Shown: piece after piece, positions 33,101-41,436 of the stretch | Layout: the number at the start of each line of letters is the position of its first letter | Position numbering within the stretch: the first letter of the stretch is position 1 | Source of the DNA: an uncultured Spartobacteria bacterium | Lineage (GTDB): Bacteria; Verrucomicrobiota; Verrucomicrobiia; Chthoniobacterales; Chthoniobacteraceae | Direction: 5' to 3' | Assembly (NCBI GenBank): GCA_903882875.1 | Contig: CAIRYQ010000011.1 | Coordinates: 1-64,000, forward strand | DNA: 64,000 nt | The notes under the pieces: model-generated | Databases searched by the model: none | The model's input: the letters and a program-made list of their open reading frames with translations, nothing else | What the model was told of the DNA's origin: nothing | Translations under genes and position numbers: made by a program

Positions 33101-35800
33101 TCAAGCGAGGAGTCGGCGGATTTTTTCGCGGGCCTGCGTGAGATTGAACGGCTTCTGGATGAAGTCAATGAACTGGTCGTCCTTGAACCGGTGGGAGATG
33201 TCCTGCGCCGTGAAGCCGCTCATGATGAGGGCGCGCAGATTGGGACGGACCTTGCGCATTTCGCGCAGCGTCTGCTGGCCGTCCATGTGCGGCATTGTGA
33301 GGTCGAGGAAGACGAAGCGCAGCTCACCGAGCGTGGGAAGGAGCTTCACCGCCTCGCGGCCATCCACGGCGGCGACGGGCTCGAATCCGAGGAAGCCGAG
33401 CAGCCGCATGGCGACGCTCCGCACCGTTTCCTCGTCATCCACGACGAGCACGGTGCCTGAGCCGCGCCACTGCTCGGGTGGTTCGGCGACATCACCATCC
33501 GATTCGGCGGCCAGGTCGCTGGCCGGGAGCATCACTCGGAAGCATGAGCCGTGACGCGGCCTGCTCGTAACGGTGAGCGCGCCCTGATGCCCGCGGACAA
33601 TGCCGAGTACCGCCGCGAGGCCGAGGCCGCGGCCGGTGAATTTCGTGGTGAAAAACGGATCGAAGATGCGCTTGAGGACATCGGGTTCCATGCCGCTGCC
33701 GGTGTCGCTCACCTCGATGCACACATAGCTGCCTTCCTTTGCATCCGGCGCGGCATTTGCAGCGGCAAGCTGCGCCGCATCGAGCTGCACGGTGCGGGTC
33801 GCCACGCGTACGGTGCCGTCGCACTCGCCGAGCGCCTCGCTGGCATTGATGACGAGGTTCATCACGATCTGGCGGAGCTGTGTCGCGTCCGCGAGCACCG
33901 CGGGCAGCGATGGCGCGAGCTGGAAATCGAGCCGTGCGCGCTTGCTGATCGAGATGCCGAGAAGGCTCATCGTTTCGCGGATGAGCGCGTTCGGATCGAG
34001 AACCTTCACGTCAAAGCGGCCTTTGCCGGAGTAGGCGAGCATCTGTTTGCAGAGTTCGGCGGCGCGCGACGCGGCCTTTTCGATCTGCGCGAGGAATCCG
34101 TGCGCCGGGGAATTTTCCGGAATCTCCGCAGCGGCGAGGCCCACATTGCCGAGCACACCGGTGAGGAGGTTGTTGAAATCATGCGCGATGCCGCCCGCGA
34201 GCACGCCGAGGCTTTCGAGCTTCTGCGTCTCCTGGAGCTTCGATTCCATCGCGCTGCGTTCCTCGATCGCGCGTTTCCGTTCGCTGATGTCCCGGCAGAA
34301 GGCATGAATCCGCACCCCGTCGCCGGTGTTCTCGACGTTGGCGTTGAACTCGAACGCCGCGGGTCGGCCGCGCAAATCGGCGAGATCAATCTCGGCATTT
34401 TGGATGCGGCCCTCGGCGAGGAGTTTTTCAAATGTCCGCGCAGCCATCGTGCGATGGTGCGGCGCAACGAGATCCAAGTATAAACGCCCGATCAGAGCAG
34501 TCTCGTGGTTTGCGCCGAAGAATGCGAGATACCGGTCGTTTGCCGCGACGATGCGGCCTGTCGCGTCGAGCTGCACGTAGCCGATGCCCGTCGCCTGGAT
34601 GAGCGTGTTCAGCAGCCGGTCGGAAGCCTGCAATTTTTCCAGCGTCTCGACCGTATAGGTGATCTCCTCCGCCAGCGTGAGGTAGGATCGGATCGAACCG
34701 TCGGGATTGCGCAGCACGGAATTCCACCACAGGCAGTGGATCACGCGTCCGTCCTTCGTGACATTGCGGCTGCGCAGCGTGCTGTGATCCTGCGCGCCGC
34801 TCGTCAGGTTCTGGATCATCCCGGCGATCCGTCCGGCCTCGTCGGGATGGTTGACTTTCAGTTCGTCCAGCGTCCGTCCGATGGCCTCGGCGGATGTCCA
34901 GCCGAACATTTTTTCCGCACGACCGGCCCATCGCGTGACACAGAGCGCGGGATCGAGTTCAGCCACGAGCAGCAGTGAATTGTCGAGATGCTGGGAGAGA
35001 CGCAGGCGCGTCTCGCTCAGCTCGTCTGCGGCGCGCTTCATCTCGGTGATGTCGCGCGCGATCACGATCAGCCCGAGGATGCGCCCGCCCGTATCGCGTA
35101 GAGGATATTTGCTCGTGAGGAACCACCCGCTCTTGCCGTCAGGAAAGTTGAAGGGTTCCTCACGGTTCACCATCGCCTCGCCCGTGCGGAGAACCCGCAT
35201 GTCGTCCTCCAAATACAGGCGGCCGAGATCTTCGGGAAAGCCGAGTTCCGTCACGCGGCATCCGATCACTTCACCGTCCGGGCGGCCGGTGAGCTTCCGG
35301 TGGGCGTGGTTGATCATCAGGTATCGCCCGTCGGTGTCCTTGAGGATGATGATGTCCGGGATGCCGTCCATCAGCGCCCGCAGGAGGTGGCGTTCCTCGG
35401 AGACCTGCTCAAATTTTTTCCTGCGCGCCGTGACGTCGCGGATGCTCAGCAGCGTGCGCTCCTCACCGAGCGGCAGCGCGACAACTTCGCACGCGCCCGT
35501 CTCGCCGCCCTTGCGCAGAAAGGCCGTCTCCCCATGCCACTGCGTGTTGTTCACGAAAACCTGCTGCACCGCCGAGGCGAGGCCGCACGTCGTACCGGGA
35601 GACTGAAGCGCGTGGATGGACATCCCCTGCGCCTCGTCCGGCGTCCAGCCAAAGACCCGCGTCGCACCGTTGTTCCACTCGATGACGGTGCCGTCCCTGC
35701 CGGCGACGATGACCGCCTCCTCAAGCAAATCCACGAGCGATTCCGTCGGCGGACGTGCAGCGGCGATGTGTGTGGAGCGTCTCGTTATTTCCGGATTCAT
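33101..35800 (-). CDS. multi-PAS hybrid histidine kinase with C-terminal receiver
   Basis: From the ATG at 35800 the product has 899 residues with no transmembrane segment, so it is a soluble sensor. Four PAS-type domains can be seen at roughly residues 20-126, 131-251, 271-381 and 391-506; examples are GTVIEWNNGATRVFGWTPDE and GRYLMINHAHRKLTGRPDGE. A HisKA helix with GIAHDFNNLL (phospho-accepting His540) follows, then an ATPase domain (VMNLVINASEAL, DTGSGMEPDVLKRIFDPFFT, GRGLGLAAVLGI). The receiver has LVVDDEETVRSVAMRL and the phospho-accepting Asp in FVFLDLTMPHMDG. No output regulator is adjacent. ATGs at 35851 and 35872 are also in frame; none has a clear ribosome site. Confidence 0.88.
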   Translation of the reverse strand: MNPEITRRSTHIAAARPPTESLVDLLEEAVIVAGRDGTVIEWNNGATRVFGWTPDEAQGMSIHALQSPGTTCGLASAVQQVFVNNTQWHGETAFLRKGGETGACEVVALPLGEERTLLSIRDVTARRKKFEQVSEERHLLRALMDGIPDIIILKDTDGRYLMINHAHRKLTGRPDGEVIGCRVTELGFPEDLGRLYLEDDMRVLRTGEAMVNREEPFNFPDGKSGWFLTSKYPLRDTGGRILGLIVIARDITEMKRAADELSETRLRLSQHLDNSLLLVAELDPALCVTRWAGRAEKMFGWTSAEAIGRTLDELKVNHPDEAGRIAGMIQNLTSGAQDHSTLRSRNVTKDGRVIHCLWWNSVLRNPDGSIRSYLTLAEEITYTVETLEKLQASDRLLNTLIQATGIGYVQLDATGRIVAANDRYLAFFGANHETALIGRLYLDLVAPHHRTMAARTFEKLLAEGRIQNAEIDLADLRGRPAAFEFNANVENTGDGVRIHAFCRDISERKRAIEERSAMESKLQETQKLESLGVLAGGIAHDFNNLLTGVLGNVGLAAAEIPENSPAHGFLAQIEKAASRAAELCKQMLAYSGKGRFDVKVLDPNALIRETMSLLGISISKRARLDFQLAPSLPAVLADATQLRQIVMNLVINASEALGECDGTVRVATRTVQLDAAQLAAANAAPDAKEGSYVCIEVSDTGSGMEPDVLKRIFDPFFTTKFTGRGLGLAAVLGIVRGHQGALTVTSRPRHGSCFRVMLPASDLAAESDGDVAEPPEQWRGSGTVLVVDDEETVRSVAMRLLGFLGFEPVAAVDGREAVKLLPTLGELRFVFLDLTMPHMDGQQTLREMRKVRPNLRALIMSGFTAQDISHRFKDDQFIDFIQKPFNLTQAREKIRRLLA

Positions 35801-35940
35801 TCGGGGCGTGCAGTGCGGCGGGCCGAACGCACCGGAGCCATAGTCCGACATGCGAAGCCGGACGGCAAGCATCGCGCGGGAGTTCGGCTGGCACGATCGC
35901 TTTGAACATTGCGCCAGCCGGGTTGACTAAGGTGAGAGGA

Positions 35941-36303
35941 ATGCACACCGCAATCTCCAGACTTGTCCGCATATTCGCCGCCATCGCGCTGGCCCTTGGC
36001 TGCGTGGCTCCGATGCGCGGCGACTGCGGTGCAGTCTCGGCAGGCGTCGCGTGCGGCTGCTGCAAAAATGCCGCTGCGCAATCCTGCTGCCGTGCCCCGG
36101 AAAATGAGTCGCCTGCCCGGCCACCCGTCGAGCCCGCGTCGCGCGATTCGCTCGGGATGCAGCCGCTGAATCTGCAGGACCGAATGGCAGAACTGATCGC
36201 GCCGCCCGCAACTCCGGTGAATTTTCCCCACGGAAAAAATGCTCGGCGCACGACTGCCGTGGGGCACGTCCTGCTGTCGGTGCGCTGCATGTGGATGGTC
36301 TGA
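35941..36303 (+). CDS. small exported cysteine-rich protein next to CusBA
   Basis: The 120-residue product starts at ATG 35941 with GAGAGGA just upstream. It has an N-terminal hydrophobic signal (RLVRIFAAIALALGCVAP) and then a compact cysteine cluster, CGAVSAGVACGCCKNAAAQS followed by CC, with further Cys and Met near the C-terminus. I do not recognise a family. Cysteine clusters in an exported protein immediately upstream of a CusB/CusA pair, 83 bp apart and on the same strand, suggest a periplasmic metal-binding or metal-sensing partner. This is inference from context only. Confidence 0.6.
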   Translation: MHTAISRLVRIFAAIALALGCVAPMRGDCGAVSAGVACGCCKNAAAQSCCRAPENESPARPPVEPASRDSLGMQPLNLQDRMAELIAPPATPVNFPHGKNARRTTAVGHVLLSVRCMWMV

Positions 36304-36386
36304 GAGTGCCTTGACTCCGGAGGTGTGCCCATGCGTCGCGAACGCGAGCGCGGGCCTGGTGAACGTCAACGCAAACTCTCAGACCC

Positions 36387-38069
36387 ATGAAAAAACTTTC
36401 CTTCTCCATTCTCCTCGTCATCACCGGATTTGCCGGCTGGTGGCTCGGCCAGCGCGGACATTCGCGCGGCACAGACGCGGCACACGACACTCGCAAGGTG
36501 CTCTTTTACCAGAGCCCCATGCACCCGTGGGTGAAATCCGACAAGCCGGGCCGCTGCACGATCTGCGGCATGGAGCTTTCGCCCGTGCATGAAGACGACG
36601 CCGGTTTCGATGCGAACACGAATCTCGTGTCGCTCGGCAAGCAGGGCGTCACGGTCACCGGCGTCGAAACTGTGCCGGTGGAGAGAAAAATCATCCGCCG
36701 CACCATCCGCGTCGCGGGAATGGTGGACGATGACGACAGCACGCACCGCCGCATCAGCGCGACTGCGGACGGACGCATCGAAAAGCTGTTCGTCAACTAT
36801 GTCGGCGCGGAGGTCACAGCGGGCCAGCCGCTCGCATCGCTCTACAGCCCCGTGCTGCGCACGAAGCTCTATGAGTATCAGGAAGTCGCCCGCCAGCCGC
36901 ACTCCGCTGAGCGCGCCCAGCTCACCGCAGGCATCCGTGAGCGCCTGCTGCGCTACGGCATGTCCGCCGCCGAACTTGATGCCGCCACCCTGCGTGGCCA
37001 GGTGCCATCGGAACTGAAAATACTCTCGCCCATCACCGGCACCGTCGTCGCGCGCAACGTCTATGAGGGCCAGTACGTGAAGGAGGGCGACCTGCTGTTC
37101 GAGGTCGGCGATTTTTCGAAAATGTGGTTTGTCTTCGATGTGTATGAGCGCGACCTGCCGTGGGTGAAAATGGGCGCCGAAGTGGAAGTCACTACGCCTG
37201 CGCTGCCCGGCCGCGTGCTGCGCGCGCCGATCACATTCATAGACCCCAATCTCACGCCCGCGACCCGCAGCGCAAAGGTGCGCGTGGTGCTCGACAACCC
37301 GCTCACGAACGAACCCGGCAAGCACCGCCACGAACTGCTGCACAAACTCTACGCTGAGGGCCGCATCGCCGCCGAGACCGCATCCACGCTCACCGTGCCG
37401 CGCAACGCCGTGCTGTGGCCCGCGGGAAGGCCGGTCGTTTACGTCGAGAAAAGCGCGGGCATTTACGAGCCGCGCGAAGTGCAGATCGGCGTCGCGGGCG
37501 ACGAGCTTTGGGAAATCGCAGGAGGCCTCGATGAAAAGGAACGCGTGGTGACGAACGGAAACCTCCTCCTCGACGGCCAGTCGCAAATTAACCGCCCGCC
37601 CGCACCTCCACGCGAGCCAAAGCACACATTCACCGACGCGCAGCGCAGGGCTGCGCTCGATTTCTTCGCCGCAGTCTCCGCGCTCGGCGAAGCCCTCGCC
37701 GCCGACAAGCCCGCAGACTTCCGCTCCATCGCGCAAACGTTCACCGCACCCGTATCCGCGCTCGGTGCGCAGTTTGCCGCGTGGACGGATAAACTCACCG
37801 CACTCGCGAAATTGCCCGACACTGCCGACATCAAAGTTCAGCGCGCAGCATTTTATCCGCTCAGCGAAGCCACCGCCGATTTCGCGCTCAACCTGCGTCG
37901 CGAGGATGACGGGTTTGATGCCGTGAAGATCTTCGCGTGCGACATGGCAAAAGGCGCCGTCCCCAGTGCGTCGAAGGAGCGCGGACGCTGGATTCAAATC
38001 AGCAGCAAGCTCAGGAATCCGTGGTGGGGCGCGGAGATGCTCGAGTGCGGTGCGGAGGTGCGGCCGTGA
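36387..38069 (+). CDS. cusB: RND efflux periplasmic adaptor, CusB type
   Basis: The 560-residue protein is the membrane-fusion subunit of a heavy-metal RND pump. After an N-terminal anchor or signal (LSFSILLVITGFAGWWLG) comes a heavy-metal-binding motif at residues 41-69 (YQSPMHPWVKSDKPG, then CTICGMELSPVHE), as in Cu/Ag adaptors. Barrel-sandwich and hairpin regions follow (RISATADGRIEKLFVNYVGA, ILSPITGTVVARNVYEGQYV). An extra C-terminal segment of about 150 residues (from HTFTDAQRRAALDFFAAVSA) resembles a DUF3347-like helical domain seen in some CusB proteins. Its stop overlaps the start of cusA by four bases (GTGA). Confidence 0.88.
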   Translation: MKKLSFSILLVITGFAGWWLGQRGHSRGTDAAHDTRKVLFYQSPMHPWVKSDKPGRCTICGMELSPVHEDDAGFDANTNLVSLGKQGVTVTGVETVPVERKIIRRTIRVAGMVDDDDSTHRRISATADGRIEKLFVNYVGAEVTAGQPLASLYSPVLRTKLYEYQEVARQPHSAERAQLTAGIRERLLRYGMSAAELDAATLRGQVPSELKILSPITGTVVARNVYEGQYVKEGDLLFEVGDFSKMWFVFDVYERDLPWVKMGAEVEVTTPALPGRVLRAPITFIDPNLTPATRSAKVRVVLDNPLTNEPGKHRHELLHKLYAEGRIAAETASTLTVPRNAVLWPAGRPVVYVEKSAGIYEPREVQIGVAGDELWEIAGGLDEKERVVTNGNLLLDGQSQINRPPAPPREPKHTFTDAQRRAALDFFAAVSALGEALAADKPADFRSIAQTFTAPVSALGAQFAAWTDKLTALAKLPDTADIKVQRAAFYPLSEATADFALNLRREDDGFDAVKIFACDMAKGAVPSASKERGRWIQISSKLRNPWWGAEMLECGAEVRP

Positions 38070-41000
38070 TTCCGAAGCTCATCGAGTGGTCGCTGAAGAA
38101 CCGTTTCCTCGTCGCGTGCGGCACGCTGCTGCTCATCGCGCTCGGCATCTTCGAGGTGCGCCGCGCGCCCGTGGATGCGATTCCAGACCTCAGCGAAAAC
38201 CAGGTGATTGTCTTTGCCGATTGGGAAGGCCGCGCGCCGCGCGAGGTCGAGGACCAAGTGACTTATCCGCTCTCGACGCAGCTCCAGGGACTCGCCGGCG
38301 TGAAGGCCGTGCGCGCGCAGAGCATGTTCGGCTTCTCGCTGCTCACTGTGATTTTCCGCGACGATGTGGACAACTATTTCGCGCGGTCACGTGTGCTCGA
38401 GCGCCTGAACTCCATCGGCGACAGCCTGCCCGCGGGCGTCTCGCCGAAGCTCGGCCCCGACGCGAGCGGGCTTGGCTGGGTGTATCAGTATTACCTCGAC
38501 GTGGATCCCGCGAAGGCCCCGCAGGGCGGCTATGACCTCGGGCGATTGCGTGCGGAACAGGATTTCTTCGTCCGCTACGCGTTGCAAAGCGTCCCCGGCG
38601 TCGCGGAAGTCGCGAGCGTCGGCGGCTTCGTGCGTCAGTGGCAGGTCGAGGTGTCGTCTTTCAAAATGAAGGCGGCAGGTGTGTCGCTCGACGAAGTGAT
38701 GACCGCAGTCGGTCAGAGCAGCCTCAATGTCGGCGGTCGTGTCATCGAGGAGAACGGCATGGAGTTTGTCGTCCGCGGACTCGGCCTCGTAAAGAGCGCA
38801 GTGGATCTCGAACACGTCGTCCTGCGCGAACGCGAAGGCACGCCGATTTTCCTGCGTGATGTCGCGCGCATCGAGGTCGGCGGCGACTTCCGCCGCGGCG
38901 CGCTGGATGTGAATGGCCACGAGGTCGTCGGTGGCGTGGTCGTGATGCGCACGGGCGAAAACGCGCACGCCGTCATCAAGGCCGTGAAGGAGGAAATCGC
39001 CCGCGTCGCGCCGAGCCTCCCGCCGGGCGTGACCATCAAGCCTTTCTACGACCGCAGCGAACTGATTGATCGTACCATCGGCACGCTCAACCACGCGCTC
39101 ATCGAGGAAGTGATCCTCGTCACGCTCGCGCACATCATCTTCCTGTTTCATTTTCGCAGCGTCCTCATCGTCACGTTCCCGCTGCCGGTTTCGATCCTCA
39201 TCGCGTTCGTGCTCATGCGGCAGTTCGGCATCACGTCGAACATCATGTCGCTCTCCGGCATCGCCATCGCCATCGGCGTGCTCGTGGATGCCGCGATTGT
39301 GATCACGGAGAATGTGATCCGGCATTGCGAGAAGGCGGAGAAGGAGAGGGGGCATCGTCTCAGCGCAGCGGAAACGTGGGAGGTCACGCTGAAGGCCGCA
39401 CAGCAGGTCGGCCGTCCGATTTTCTTCGCGATGGCGATCATCATCCTCGCGTTCGTCCCGGTGTTTGCGCTCACGGGGCAGGTGGGAAAACTTTTTCACC
39501 CTCTCGCAGCCACGAAGACCTTCGCGATGATCGGCTCCACGATTCTCGCCGTCACCATCGTGCCAGTGCTGTGCGCGCTGCTCGTGCGTGGGCCATTCCA
39601 CCGCGAGGAGGACAACTGGGTGATGCGCGCTCTGCTCCGCATTTACGATCCTGTGCTCGACTGGGCGCTGCGCCGCCGCAAGACCGTGATTGCGCTCGCC
39701 GCGCTGCTGCTCGTCTCCGCTTTCACGCTCGCGTTCGGCCTGCCGCGTGCGGTGCTCGCGAGGCTCGGCGCATTTCCCCGCATGCAAAAAACCTTCGCGG
39801 GCATCGGCGGCGAATTCATGCCGCCGCTCAACGAAGGCAGCCTGCTCTTCATGCCCATCTTCATCCCCACCACGAGCCTCACCGAGGTGAAGCGCGTGCT
39901 CGCGTGGCAGGATCGCGTGATCGCCGACACGCCCGAGGTGCTCAGCGTCGGCGGAAAATTGGGACGCGCCGACACCGCGACCGATCCCGCGCCGGTCGAG
40001 ATGATCGAGACGACCATCATGCTGAAGCCGCAGGATCAGTGGCGTGCCGGCATGACGCTCGAAAAACTCCAGCACGAGCTGACGGAGAAACTCGCGCAGG
40101 TGCCCGGCTACGTGCCCGGCGCATTTTTGCAGCCGATCGAAAACCGCCGTCTCATGCTTGCCACCGGCATCCGCGCGCAGCTCGGCGTGAAAATCCTCGG
40201 CGATGATCTCGACACGCTCCAGCAGCTCACGTTCGAGGTCGAGCGCGCCGTCCGCGAAGTCCCCGGCGCCGCCGGCGTGTCGCCGCTGCGCGTGCAGGGC
40301 AAGCCGTATCTCGAAATCGAAATTGATCGCGAAGCTGCCGGACGCTTCGGCCTCCGCGCCGAGCAGCTCTTTGCCGCCATCGAGGCCGGACTCGGCGGTC
40401 GCAAGGTCGCCACGACCATCGAGGGCCGCGTGCGCATTCCCATCCAGGTGCGCCTCGCCCGCGAGGAGCGCGACGACATCGAGCACCTTGGCTCACTCCT
40501 CATCGGCACGCCCGCGGGAAAAAGCATCCCGCTCGCGCAAGTCGCGACCATTCGCCGCACGAGCGGACCGAACGAAATCCAGAGCGAAAACGGACGCCTG
40601 AAAAGCTACGTGCAGGCCAACGTGCAGGGCCGCGACCTCGCCGGCTTCGTGAAGGAAGTGAAGGCCCGCGTCGAAGCCATCCCGCGCCCGCCCGGCGTGA
40701 AGTTCGAGTTTGCCGGCGAATACGAAAACCAGCTCCGGCTCATTGACACGATGTGGCTCGTCGTCCCCTGCGTGCTCGTCGTGATTTTCCTGCTGCTCTA
40801 CATCGTCTATGGCAGCGTGAAGGAAGCCGCGCACGTCATCCTCGCCGTGCCCTTCGCACTCACCGGCGGCGTCTTTCTGCAATGTGCGCTCGGCTACAAT
40901 TTCAGCGCCGCCGTCGCCGTCGGCTACATCGCGCTCTTCGGCACTGCGATCCAGACGGGCGTGGTGATGGTCGTCTATCTCGAGGAAGCGCTCGCGCAAA

Positions 41001-41287
41001 AGCGCAAGGCTCTCGGCGCTGCGTTCACGCGCACCAATCTCATCGCCGCGATCAAGGAAGGCGCGCGCCTGCGCCTGCGCCCGAAGGTGATGACCGTCGC
41101 CACCATCGTCGCCAGCCTGCTGCCGATCATGTGGAGCACGCGCACCGGCGCTGAAGTGATGAAGCCGCTCGCCGCCCCCGTCATCGGCGGAATGCTCAGC
41201 AGCCTGCTGCACATCCTCATCGTCACGCCGGTCATTTTCGCGTGGCTGCGCGAGCGTGAATGTGGAGTCCATGAACCTTTGGACTGA
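38066..41287 (+). CDS. cusA: heavy-metal RND efflux pump, CusA type
   Basis: From GTG 38066 the 1073-residue inner-membrane proton antiporter fits the CusA/HME-RND family. It opens with IPKLIEWSLKNRFLVACGTL, and the periplasmic pore domain contains PDLSENQVIVFADWEGRAPR and FGFSLLTVIF. The TM4 region reads AIAIGVLVDAAIVITENVI, the form associated with monovalent copper/silver pumps, with the proton-relay Asp. The second half repeats the fold and ends with MTVATIVASLLPIMWSTRTG. The GTG overlaps the cusB stop, so the pair is coupled. The usual outer-membrane factor CusC is not adjacent. The frame extends upstream inside cusB, which I reject. Confidence 0.92.
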   Translation: MIPKLIEWSLKNRFLVACGTLLLIALGIFEVRRAPVDAIPDLSENQVIVFADWEGRAPREVEDQVTYPLSTQLQGLAGVKAVRAQSMFGFSLLTVIFRDDVDNYFARSRVLERLNSIGDSLPAGVSPKLGPDASGLGWVYQYYLDVDPAKAPQGGYDLGRLRAEQDFFVRYALQSVPGVAEVASVGGFVRQWQVEVSSFKMKAAGVSLDEVMTAVGQSSLNVGGRVIEENGMEFVVRGLGLVKSAVDLEHVVLREREGTPIFLRDVARIEVGGDFRRGALDVNGHEVVGGVVVMRTGENAHAVIKAVKEEIARVAPSLPPGVTIKPFYDRSELIDRTIGTLNHALIEEVILVTLAHIIFLFHFRSVLIVTFPLPVSILIAFVLMRQFGITSNIMSLSGIAIAIGVLVDAAIVITENVIRHCEKAEKERGHRLSAAETWEVTLKAAQQVGRPIFFAMAIIILAFVPVFALTGQVGKLFHPLAATKTFAMIGSTILAVTIVPVLCALLVRGPFHREEDNWVMRALLRIYDPVLDWALRRRKTVIALAALLLVSAFTLAFGLPRAVLARLGAFPRMQKTFAGIGGEFMPPLNEGSLLFMPIFIPTTSLTEVKRVLAWQDRVIADTPEVLSVGGKLGRADTATDPAPVEMIETTIMLKPQDQWRAGMTLEKLQHELTEKLAQVPGYVPGAFLQPIENRRLMLATGIRAQLGVKILGDDLDTLQQLTFEVERAVREVPGAAGVSPLRVQGKPYLEIEIDREAAGRFGLRAEQLFAAIEAGLGGRKVATTIEGRVRIPIQVRLAREERDDIEHLGSLLIGTPAGKSIPLAQVATIRRTSGPNEIQSENGRLKSYVQANVQGRDLAGFVKEVKARVEAIPRPPGVKFEFAGEYENQLRLIDTMWLVVPCVLVVIFLLLYIVYGSVKEAAHVILAVPFALTGGVFLQCALGYNFSAAVAVGYIALFGTAIQTGVVMVVYLEEALAQKRKALGAAFTRTNLIAAIKEGARLRLRPKVMTVATIVASLLPIMWSTRTGAEVMKPLAAPVIGGMLSSLLHILIVTPVIFAWLRERECGVHEPLD

Positions 41288-41436
41288 TGCCAGCTTTCAG
41301 AAATAACCGGCCACTTCAGCGGTAACTGCGAACAGCGTAGGACAGCGAGTTGCTTCACGCCGACGTCCACCGTGGGCCTTGCCAGTCATCTGCATGCATC
41401 CGCGTTTGTCCGCGATTCACCACCGCGTCGCACCGC

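Noticed and set aside
38387-40486. 699-codon minus-strand frame opposite cusA
   Set aside because: Antisense of the pump gene; His/Asp/Arg-rich without motifs.
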